A stretch of 7,017 bases of DNA from Prevotella sp. (GTDB lineage Bacteria > Bacteroidota > Bacteroidia > Bacteroidales > Bacteroidaceae). The DNA is taken from NCBI GenBank assembly GCA_017623335.1, contig JAGAPI010000138.1:1-7017 (forward strand), in the 5' to 3' direction. The notes under the pieces are model-generated. The model had not been told where the DNA came from and did no database searches. It worked only from the letters and a program-made list of their open reading frames with translations. The translations under genes and the position numbers were made by a program. Below are positions 1-5,439 of this stretch, one piece after another; the stretch's first letter is position 1; each line of letters starts with the position of its first letter.

Positions 1-174
1 GCTCCGGCATTGAAGGTTATCGGCGGCGGCGGTGACGACGGAACAACAGGCATCGGCGGAATGACGACGGAAGAGGTAAAGACTGATGCCATATATAACC
101 TCAACGGACAGCGCATGGCGGCTCCACGCAAGGGCATAAACATAATAAACGGAAAGAAAGTAATAATCAAATAA
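1..174 (+). CDS. C-terminal end of a secreted Bacteroidales protein (5' truncated)
   Basis: Frame 1 is open from the first base to a TAA at 172-174, giving the last 57 residues of a protein whose start lies outside the window. A Gly/Asp/Thr-rich linker (GGGGDDGTTGIGG) is followed by a compact tail that reads DAIYNLNGQRM, APRKGINI and INGKKVIIK. Tails of this form (Y-x-L-x-G-Q-R, then a K-G-x-x-I-I-N-G-K-K-V-x-x-K ending) are common at the C-termini of exported Prevotella proteins and resemble type IX secretion sorting domains. The protein was therefore probably exported and perhaps surface-anchored. Its catalytic or binding part is not visible, so no function can be given. The next start codon is 13 bases downstream, which suggests a shared transcript. 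Confidence 0.85.
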   Translation, partial: APALKVIGGGGDDGTTGIGGMTTEEVKTDAIYNLNGQRMAAPRKGINIINGKKVIIK

Positions 175-187
175 AAACAATAAGACA

Positions 188-349
188 ATGAAAAAGCAAT
201 ATATAGCTCCAAAGATGACGGTGATAGAAGTAGAAAGCCAACAGTTGCTGGCTGGCAGCGACGTACCTGTAGGAAGCGAAACAATGGACGGTCCATTGGG
301 TGCTCCGGGCAGGAACAGAAACTACGACGACTGGTTTGAGGACGAGTAA
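188..349 (+). CDS. Small 53-residue Bacteroidales peptide with LLAGS motif
   Basis: This short open frame starts ATG AAA AAG and ends with TAA, 13 bases after the preceding gene and 25 bases before the next. The peptide begins MKKQYIAPKM, has a short beta-like stretch (TVIEVES), then QQLLAGSD, a Gly/Pro-rich middle, and an acidic, aromatic end (NYDDWFEDE). The same plan, a K-x-Y-x-x-P start, a leucine-alanine-glycine-serine block about 20 residues in, then a Gly-rich and Asp/Trp-rich tail, is recalled from many unannotated Bacteroidales peptides; no family name is known to me. It has no classical signal peptide, no transmembrane segment and no cysteine. The LLAG break between a conserved leader and a variable tail resembles the leader/core layout of processed peptides, but no maturation enzyme is visible in the window. 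The function is unknown. The gene call rests on operon position, the tight spacing and the recognisable family pattern. Confidence 0.75.
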   Translation: MKKQYIAPKMTVIEVESQQLLAGSDVPVGSETMDGPLGAPGRNRNYDDWFEDE

Positions 350-374
350 GAGACATTAATCTAATCACAAAGAA

Positions 375-848
375 ATGAAAAGACGCATGATATTAACGGC
401 ATGGCTGCTGACAGTGATTCTGTCGGCAGCAAATGCCGTTTCTCTTGTGGTGGTGCTGAAGGACGGCACACGCGAGGTGATAAATTTCGACCGGCAGCCC
501 ACGGTGACCTACGAGTTTGGCGAGATACGCATAAAGTCATATCAGGGCAGGCTGTATTACGACTGCTCGGAAGTGGTAAGGTTTGACATCGACAACAGCC
601 AGACGGGAATACAGTCTGTAGACGCCGCAGGGATGAAGTACACCATTACGGGCAACACGGTAGTGACGGTGGAAGGGCTGACGGCGGCAGACGGCGTGGT
701 GGACGTGTTTGACGCAGGAGGCAGGCAGACGGCGAGCCTCACGCCCGACGGCACGGGAAGGGTGACAGTGTCGCTTGAGGCAGAGCCGGCAGGAGTGTAT
801 CTTATAAAAATCAACGGAAAACGGACAATAAAAGCAGTGAAGCGATGA
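375..848 (+). CDS. Secreted protein with type IX-like C-terminal sorting domain
   Basis: The 157-residue protein starts with an Sec signal peptide (basic MKRRM, hydrophobic core to about residue 18, likely cleavage after A-N-A at 19-21). Residues 22-75 hold the motif LVVVLKDGTREVINFDRQPTVTY, then a strand pair ending YDCSEVVRFDID. This resembles a short N-terminal module common in exported Prevotella proteins. From about residue 78 (TGIQSVDAAG) there is a small beta-sandwich-like domain that ends in AGVYLIKINGKRTIKAVKR, the shape of a type IX secretion (Por) type A sorting domain. There is no enzymatic domain between the two, so the protein is close to a bare sorting domain with a short head. 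Its stop codon overlaps the next start (ATGA, 845-848), so translation is probably coupled. The role is likely structural or adhesive at the cell surface, by inference only. Confidence 0.85.
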   Translation: MKRRMILTAWLLTVILSAANAVSLVVVLKDGTREVINFDRQPTVTYEFGEIRIKSYQGRLYYDCSEVVRFDIDNSQTGIQSVDAAGMKYTITGNTVVTVEGLTAADGVVDVFDAGGRQTASLTPDGTGRVTVSLEAEPAGVYLIKINGKRTIKAVKR

Positions 849-1738
849 GAAGGATTATCTTTATGCTTGCCCTGTTGTGCGCCCTCGGCGTGAAGGCGCA
901 GCGGTATGCCATGACTGTGCATCTCACCGACGGCAGCAGCGTGCAATATGAAAACAGCATTATAAACAAGGTGGAATTTAAGAGTGAGCGTACATGGGGC
1001 GAAAAGGAGGACGGCAGTTACGGTTACTATAACCGGAATTACATAAAATTCACCTTCACCGACCAGACCACCGCCGAATATAAACCGGACGAGGTGGAAT
1101 ACATCGGGCACGATGTGCTGGAGGACCATCTTCACAACGGCTATCCATACGTGGACCTCGGACTGCCCTCGGGACTGAAGTGGGCAAAATACAACATCGG
1201 CGCCACGGCACCCGAGGAGGCAGGATGGTTTATGTCGTGGGGCGAGACAGAGAACAAGGAAGAGTTTTATGTCAGCAAATATAAATTTCGCGACGAGAAC
1301 GGAATGCTGACAAAATACAACCTCGACGAGAAAACGGGAACGGTGGACAACAAGAAGGTGCTCGATCCCGAGGACGACGTGGCTCACGTGCAGTGGGGCG
1401 GCGACTGGCGCATGCCGTCGGAGGCAGAGATACACGAGCTGCAGACCTACTGCCGTTTCACCGCCACGGTGCTCAACGGCGTCAACGTGATGCGCGTCAC
1501 AAGTGCCAGCGGCAACAGCATCTATCTGCCCATGGCGGGTGAGAAATGGGATGATATGACAAGGTATGAGGGCACCGACGGATGTTATTGGAGCAACCAG
1601 ATGCACGATGCAAAGCCCAATCAGCTGCAAGGTCAGCGCAGCTGGTTTTCCGAGGCAATGAACACCACAAGCACCACGCCGTGCGCCGTGCGCCGCTATG
1701 CTGGCTGTATGGTGAGGGCTGTGTTCGGCGGCAAGTGA
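845..1738 (+). CDS. Exported protein with FISUMP/DUF1566-like domain
   Basis: The 297-residue protein has a signal peptide (MRRIIFMLALLCALGVKA, cleavage predicted after residue 18). Residues 20-90 repeat a short beta module with the pattern x-V-x-L-x-DG-x-x-x-x-Y and end KPDEVEYIGHD; this module resembles the head of the preceding protein. From about residue 100 comes a C-type-lectin-like domain of the Bacteroidales FISUMP/DUF1566 type, shown by YVDLGLPSGLKWAKYNIGAT, SWGET, LDPEDDVAHVQWGGDWRMPS, NSIYLPMAG, CYWSNQ and a final CAVRRYAGCMVRAVF. The family is commonly found in surface proteins of gut Bacteroidetes and its ligand is generally unknown. There is no sorting tail, so it may stay periplasmic or be a partner of the preceding gene, whose stop codon overlaps its start. 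A strong terminator follows 53 bases after the stop. Confidence 0.88.
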   Translation: MRRIIFMLALLCALGVKAQRYAMTVHLTDGSSVQYENSIINKVEFKSERTWGEKEDGSYGYYNRNYIKFTFTDQTTAEYKPDEVEYIGHDVLEDHLHNGYPYVDLGLPSGLKWAKYNIGATAPEEAGWFMSWGETENKEEFYVSKYKFRDENGMLTKYNLDEKTGTVDNKKVLDPEDDVAHVQWGGDWRMPSEAEIHELQTYCRFTATVLNGVNVMRVTSASGNSIYLPMAGEKWDDMTRYEGTDGCYWSNQMHDAKPNQLQGQRSWFSEAMNTTSTTPCAVRRYAGCMVRAVFGGK

Positions 1739-1790
1739 TTTTATAATGAAACAATCCAATTATTTTTAAGAGAAATTGTGGCTTAAAAGA

Positions 1791-1831
1791 AAGAGAAGCA
1801 GGAAAAATGCTTCTCTTTTTTTATTTTTTTT
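1791..1831 (+). terminator. Rho-independent terminator
   Basis: A perfect 10-bp stem (AAGAGAAGCA, 1791-1800, with TGCTTCTCTT, 1808-1817) closes a 7-base loop (GGAAAAA). A nearly uninterrupted T-run follows, broken by a single A, to about 1831. It sits between the end of the secreted-protein operon and the sigma-factor gene, so it ends the first transcript and separates the two units. Confidence 0.93.
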
Positions 1832-1843
1832 GAAAATTTACTT

Positions 1844-1877
1844 AACATCGGTGGCATTTATGCGTTTATATAAATAG
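1844..1877 (+). promoter_or_regulatory. Candidate promoter of the sigma-factor gene
   Basis: Immediately after the terminator, the 50 bases before the ATG at 1883 contain AAC (1844-1846), a 16-base spacer, and CGTTTATATAAATAG (1863-1877), which includes the palindrome TTTATATAAA (1865-1874). AAC and CGT about 16 bases apart are the core letters of many ECF sigma -35/-10 elements, so the gene may be autoregulated. A 12-of-15 match to the CGT...AG block occurs upstream of the gene at 3395. The housekeeping Bacteroidetes -7 consensus (TAnnTTTG) is not clearly present. There is no Shine-Dalgarno sequence before the ATG, as is usual in this phylum. The assignment is by pattern only. Confidence 0.35.
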
Positions 1878-1882
1878 ACGAC

Positions 1883-2374
1883 ATGACTACAGAGGAGTTT
1901 GAACACTTGACACGCCGTCTGCGACCGAAGCTGCTGGGCATAGGACGCAAGATGTTTGCCGACAGCACCATGGCAGAGGACGTGGCGCAGGAGACTCTTA
2001 TGCGGTTGTGGATGATGCGGGAGCGCATCGACAGCGACGGCGGGGCGGAAGCCTTGGCTGTACGCATAGCCCGAAACGTGTGCGTGAGCGAATGGCGCAG
2101 GAAGCAGTCGTCGCCGTGTGTGGCGATGCCGCTGCCGGGAAAAGGCAGAGGAGAGGATCCGATGGCGGAGAGCGACAACAGCAGGATACTGCAAATGGCG
2201 GTGAGCCGGCTCACGCCTTCAGAACAGAGGCTCTACCGTATGCGTCATGAACTGGAAATGGACTTGGGCGAGATTGCTACCGTGACAGGAATAGGCATTC
2301 GCTCTCTGAGCGCAATGCTGAGCACGGCACGGCGGAAAATGTTGGAAACGATAAAAAAAGAGGGACTTCTATGA
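1883..2374 (+). CDS. RNA polymerase ECF-type sigma-70 factor
   Basis: The 163-residue protein has the two-domain layout of extracytoplasmic-function sigma factors and the usual short length of Bacteroidales members. Region 2 spans about residues 5-75, with the signature AEDVAQETLMRLW (31-43) for core polymerase and -10 contact, and ends IARNVCVSEWRRK. A linker rich in Gly and Pro (about 80-100) follows. Region 4 spans about 103-160: LTPSEQRLYRMRHELEMDLGEIATVTG, then a recognition helix region IRSLSAMLSTARRKMLETIKK, which would bind the -35 element. It redirects RNA polymerase to a small set of promoters. Its stop codon overlaps the next start by ATGA, the usual arrangement for a sigma factor and its membrane regulator. 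The targets cannot be proved here; the envelope genes downstream are likely candidates. Confidence 0.95.
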   Translation: MTTEEFEHLTRRLRPKLLGIGRKMFADSTMAEDVAQETLMRLWMMRERIDSDGGAEALAVRIARNVCVSEWRRKQSSPCVAMPLPGKGRGEDPMAESDNSRILQMAVSRLTPSEQRLYRMRHELEMDLGEIATVTGIGIRSLSAMLSTARRKMLETIKKEGLL

Positions 2375-3132
2375 ACAGCGAAAAGGAAATTCTTAAGAAA
2401 CGGTTTTTGGACGGTGAGACCACGCTTGACGACGAGCGGAGGTTGAGGACGCTACTCGACGGTGCGGAGGATGACGAGGAGCGTGTCCTGCGCATGATAT
2501 TGGGAAATCCGTCGGCTGGAGGAACTTGCGGCGATGAGGATTTTGAAGCTTGGATAGCTGAGGATTGCAGCGAGGAATATGACGCCATTGTTGCTGGCAG
2601 GCGCAGGCAGATAATGACAAGAGTGGCGGCGTGGCTTGCGGCGGCAGTGATTGTCGGGGCTGTGTTTTTGGGAACGCTGATGCACAGGGATAGCTACCCC
2701 AAAGGCAACGGCAAAGGACAGCAGCCTACGGAACTTGCGGCAAGCAAGGCTGTGAATGGAAAGAAATCGGAAAGTAGCTTTGGCTCTTCAGCAGAAAATG
2801 TAATAGCACAGGCGGCAGCGAAGCCCGCGGCAGTGCGCGGCGACAAAAAGGAAGCAGGGAAAAGGCTCGCTACGGTCAAGGAGACAATGGACGCAGACAA
2901 GGATGCCGCCATGATTGACAGGGTTAGGCAGGTGGAGCAGATGCTCAACGAGATAGGCGACAGCGTATATCTGGCACACGTGGAGGAAATGATTGAAAGC
3001 AATGGCGAATTGCAGCGTCTTGCCGAATATATCACAAGAAATGATGCAGGAAGGTATCGCTACGCCACGCTGTACGAAGATGAAATGCTGGAGGAACAGG
3101 ACGAGGAAAACAATGAGCAAAAGGAGTTTTGA
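2371..3132 (+). CDS. Single-pass membrane protein, putative anti-sigma factor
   Basis: The 253-residue protein begins with a cytoplasmic part (residues 1-82) with the pattern ILKKRFLDGETTLDDERRLRTLL, typical of the short N-termini of Bacteroidales proteins encoded directly after ECF sigma factors. A single transmembrane helix follows at about 83-103 (VAAWLAAAVIVGAVFLGTL), flanked by Arg-rich residues on the N side, so the N-terminus is predicted to be inside. The periplasmic part is Lys/Ala/Ser-rich and low in complexity (about 110-175). It is followed by a helical, probably coiled-coil stretch (MIDRVRQVEQMLNEIGDSVY, about 183-230) and a strongly acidic end (DEMLEEQDEENNEQKEF). The family is not one I can name, and no zinc-binding HxxxCxxC anti-sigma motif is present. 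The anti-sigma role is inferred from the ATGA overlap with the sigma gene and the topology. The stop codon lies within the left arm of a 30-bp inverted repeat, so the present C-terminus may have been set by that element. Confidence 0.8.
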   Translation: MNSEKEILKKRFLDGETTLDDERRLRTLLDGAEDDEERVLRMILGNPSAGGTCGDEDFEAWIAEDCSEEYDAIVAGRRRQIMTRVAAWLAAAVIVGAVFLGTLMHRDSYPKGNGKGQQPTELAASKAVNGKKSESSFGSSAENVIAQAAAKPAAVRGDKKEAGKRLATVKETMDADKDAAMIDRVRQVEQMLNEIGDSVYLAHVEEMIESNGELQRLAEYITRNDAGRYRYATLYEDEMLEEQDEENNEQKEF

Positions 3133-3326
3133 ACAGTAATGACCAAAAATGAACCAGTAATGACCAAAAATGAACCAGTAATGACCAAAAATGAACCAGT
3201 AATGACCAAAAATAATATTTTGTGGCGATGCCACCAATGAACAAAAATTTTTGGCGATTATTTGCTTTAGCAAACATTATTATTAATGATGATTTTTGGT
3301 TCATTTCTGGACATTACTGTTCAAAA
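3127..3326. repeat. 200-bp element bounded by 30-bp inverted repeats, MITE-like
   Basis: The left arm (3127-3156, TTTTGAACAGTAATG then ACCAAAAATGAACCA) is the reverse complement of the right arm (3297-3326) at 28 of 30 positions. The right arm shares the single-C form GAACAG with repeat copy 1 only, so copy 1 and the right arm are a natural pair of ends. The interior holds the tandem array, the hairpin GTGGC-GAT-GCCAC (3222-3234), the palindrome CAAAAATTTTTG (3242-3253) and the hairpin TTTGCT-TT-AGCAAA (3261-3274). ATTTTTGGT (3292-3300) can pair with ACCAAAAAT in any of the four repeats, so the RNA could fold in several registers. No target-site duplication is evident and no transposase is in the window. 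It could be a miniature transposable element, a transcript-end or attenuation structure, or a protein-binding array. The structure is certain; the nature is not. Confidence 0.7.
3131..3213 (+). repeat. 21-bp tandem repeat, four copies
   Basis: The unit is GAACCAGTAATG followed by ACCAAAAAT. Copies are at 3131-3150 (one C missing, 20 bp), 3151-3171, 3172-3192 and 3193-3213. The last three are identical to each other. The period is a multiple of three, so one + frame reads the heptapeptide MTKNEPV repeatedly, and the three - frames are all open through the array. The array lies between a putative anti-sigma gene and the gene at 3395. Perfect identity of the copies suggests recent amplification and a copy number that may vary between strains. 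Confidence 0.95.
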
Positions 3327-3358
3327 TAAAAACAGCAGAAAAGTAAAAACAAGAACAA

Positions 3359-3373
3359 CGTATATATAATAAG
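3359..3373 (+). promoter_or_regulatory. Candidate promoter element before the TlpA-like gene
   Basis: CGTATATATAATAAG lies 21 bases before the ATG at 3395 and matches the block in front of the sigma gene (CGTTTATATAAATAG, 1863-1877) at 12 of 15 positions. It may be a -10-type element for the same sigma factor. The matching upstream AAC at a 16-base spacing is not present, which weakens the case. It is followed by a purine-rich stretch (GGGAGAGGAGAG, about 3380-3390), which could help ribosome binding and supports the start at 3395. Confidence 0.25.
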
Positions 3374-3394
3374 GTATAGGGAGAGGAGAGAATT

Positions 3395-5416
3395 ATGAGA
3401 CGGATAGTGATATTGACGATGACGGTGCTAACTGTTGCCATACAGGCGATGGGGGCAAGGTTTGACGCAGCCAAACCAACCATACTGCAGAGCGTAGCGG
3501 AGAAAACGCTGGCAAACGCCATGGAGCAGTTTGTGGCATCGCCCGGGCTGATGTTCTCGCATGAGCATCCCGGCACGGGACTGAACCGCTGGCTGTTCAA
3601 GTATAATTATGCTGAAGGAAGCGGTCAGGATGCACCGCTGCCGGCGGCGCTCACCGACATCGACAAGGCTTTTCGCACGGGCTGCGCCGGCGGCACGATG
3701 GCATACATGCACAACAGCGACAACGGCGGGAAGAAGATGGAGCAGATCCAGACGTCGTGGGTTAACTCGTATTGGGCGCGCATTACGTTCCGCTACACAT
3801 TCGGGAAGGGAAGCAACGTGAGGCTGGTGAACTTCAGCAACGGCGGCGGAGTGAACACGCTCTACGCCCTGGTGTGGAAGCGCGAGACGTTTCCCGACAG
3901 GGACTCGGCGCAGTGCTGCACCATCGACGGGTATGTGCTCAGGCTGAGCGGCGACCACTGGAGGATAGACAACATGGCACCTCCGTTTTTCAACAGCTAT
4001 AGCGTGGCTGGTAACATCTCCGACCGCCGGACTGCCGACGATGTGGCTTTTGCGCAGCTGCGTGAGAAGATACGCTACATCACATCGCAGTATGTGCGCT
4101 GTGTGGCTGAGAAAGATGAAAACGGCTGCGACATCATGGCATATATGATGAATAAGTTGGGACGTGAGACTGATGTACGCCTCACCGAAGAGCAGTTTAG
4201 CGAGATTGCAGCCGACACCCTGAAATGGAAGAAAGGCACGGGCAGAGGCAGCATGCACAGATATGCCCTTATGCTGGAGGGGCTGAACAGGCTGCGCCAG
4301 GAAAACAGCATGATAAGCAGCATGAATTATACGATGACAGTCACCAACGGGAGATTCATGCAGAACTACATACAGGAGAAGACGGTGACCGAAAGCTATG
4401 TTGCGCCACAGCCCGCGGCAAAGCTTATAAAAGGCTGGCAAGTCACGGGAAAGTCTGCCGGCGAGGGAGCCAGCACCATGGTGGAGTTCATGCAGCGTCA
4501 TGACAGGACAATGCGGCTGGCGAGAACCGACAGCACGCTATGCTTTGCGCTGGAGGATGATGTGTATCCAGGCGAGTTTATCGGCGTGACCGACAACATT
4601 GGCAATTCGTGGACGGTGATTGCCGACAGTGTGCCGCTCAGCATCGACATGAGGCAGGGAGTGACCGCAGGCTCGCGGCTCAACCGCCGTTTCTCGGAGT
4701 GCCAGCGCAGGCTGAAGGCATACGAGCGCGAGGCACGCAAATACACATCGGACATCGATGGCGACACGGAGATAATAGACACCCGTGGCTTTGTGGGGCT
4801 GACGGGCGAGTATGACGATGCCGTAGCCCGGATAATCGGCGAGAACACCGGCAACGCCATTGGCGCATACTATCTGTGGAACAACTACACCAACATGAGT
4901 GCGGCACGTCTTGACACCCTTCTGGCGCCGGGCAACAGCTACGCCAACCACTACTGCATGCAGCCCGTGAGGCAGTATCACAAGGGAATGGACCGCCGCA
5001 GGGCAGGAACCTCATACACCGACATGACGCTGACCGACACCGCGGGCAACAGCCGCAGGCTGAGCGAGCTGGTGGGGCATGGCAAGTATGTGGTGCTCAA
5101 CTTCTGGACCGTGAACAGCGATGCCAGCCGCCACGAGCTGCCCACCATGAAGCGGATGCTGAAAAAATATGCCGACAAGGGGCTGACCGTGGTGAGCATT
5201 GCGCTGAAAGACGTTACCGACAACTGGAAAAAATACGTAAGGGTGAGAAAGCTGGCTGGCATCCACCTGCTGGAGCAGGAGAACGGCGACTGCGCACGTG
5301 CCTACGGCATAGCGGCGATACCAGAGAACGTGGTGATAGGTCCCGACGGCAGGATTGTGGCGTCGGGTGTCGTGGGAGCAGAGCTGGAGGCATTGCTCGG
5401 GAACATCTTTGAATAA
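3395..5416 (+). CDS. Exported TlpA/thioredoxin-like protein with Ser in place of both active-site Cys
   Basis: The 673-residue protein starts with a signal peptide (MRRIVILTMTVLTVAIQAMG, cleavage near 20-22). Residues about 25-340 form an unrecognised domain that includes a GDHWRID stretch at 186-192 and is rich in aromatic residues. Residues about 340-530 resemble the DUF4369-like and helical part that precedes the thioredoxin domain in Bacteroidales TlpA-like proteins (IADSVPLSIDMRQG, GSRLNRRF). Residues about 538-673 are a thioredoxin/AhpC-TSA-like fold: YVVLNFWTVNSDASRHELP, GLTVVSIAL, the cis-Pro loop AIPENVVIGPDGRIV (P643) and a C-terminal helix. At the position of WCGPC it reads NSDAS, so both redox cysteines are Ser (S575 and S578; codons 5117-5119 and 5126-5128). 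It cannot do dithiol-disulfide exchange at that site and is probably a binding or scaffold protein. The next gene starts 23 bases later, so the two are probably co-transcribed. The exact role is unknown. Confidence 0.85.
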   Translation: MRRIVILTMTVLTVAIQAMGARFDAAKPTILQSVAEKTLANAMEQFVASPGLMFSHEHPGTGLNRWLFKYNYAEGSGQDAPLPAALTDIDKAFRTGCAGGTMAYMHNSDNGGKKMEQIQTSWVNSYWARITFRYTFGKGSNVRLVNFSNGGGVNTLYALVWKRETFPDRDSAQCCTIDGYVLRLSGDHWRIDNMAPPFFNSYSVAGNISDRRTADDVAFAQLREKIRYITSQYVRCVAEKDENGCDIMAYMMNKLGRETDVRLTEEQFSEIAADTLKWKKGTGRGSMHRYALMLEGLNRLRQENSMISSMNYTMTVTNGRFMQNYIQEKTVTESYVAPQPAAKLIKGWQVTGKSAGEGASTMVEFMQRHDRTMRLARTDSTLCFALEDDVYPGEFIGVTDNIGNSWTVIADSVPLSIDMRQGVTAGSRLNRRFSECQRRLKAYEREARKYTSDIDGDTEIIDTRGFVGLTGEYDDAVARIIGENTGNAIGAYYLWNNYTNMSAARLDTLLAPGNSYANHYCMQPVRQYHKGMDRRRAGTSYTDMTLTDTAGNSRRLSELVGHGKYVVLNFWTVNSDASRHELPTMKRMLKKYADKGLTVVSIALKDVTDNWKKYVRVRKLAGIHLLEQENGDCARAYGIAAIPENVVIGPDGRIVASGVVGAELEALLGNIFE

Positions 5417-5439
5417 ACAAAAACTAAAAAAATAATCCA

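Noticed and set aside
557..1759. 400-residue open frame on the - strand across two + strand genes
   Set aside because: It is antisense to two well-supported secreted-protein genes and its translation (His/Val/Ala-rich) shows no domain or signal pattern. It is a by-product of codon bias on the + strand.
2788..3273. - strand open frame containing four FGHYWFI-type repeats
   Set aside because: The repeats are only the reverse reading of the 21-bp tandem array, and all three - frames are open through it because the period is a multiple of three. The rest is antisense to the putative anti-sigma gene.
3222..3274. Small hairpins considered as an intrinsic terminator for the sigma/anti-sigma operon
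   Set aside because: GTGGC-GAT-GCCAC and TTTGCT-TT-AGCAAA are short and neither is followed by a proper T-run, so a terminator could not be supported.
3127..3326. Repeat cluster considered as a CRISPR array
   Set aside because: The 21-bp units are directly adjacent without unique spacers, and no cas gene is present.
3127..3326. Inverted repeat considered as a complete insertion sequence
   Set aside because: It is only 200 bp, has no transposase frame, and no matching target duplication is seen at the flanks. A non-autonomous element remains possible.
3428..4501. 357-residue open frame on the - strand inside the TlpA-like gene
   Set aside because: It is a complete shadow of the + strand gene with no recognisable motif, no start context and no operon partner.
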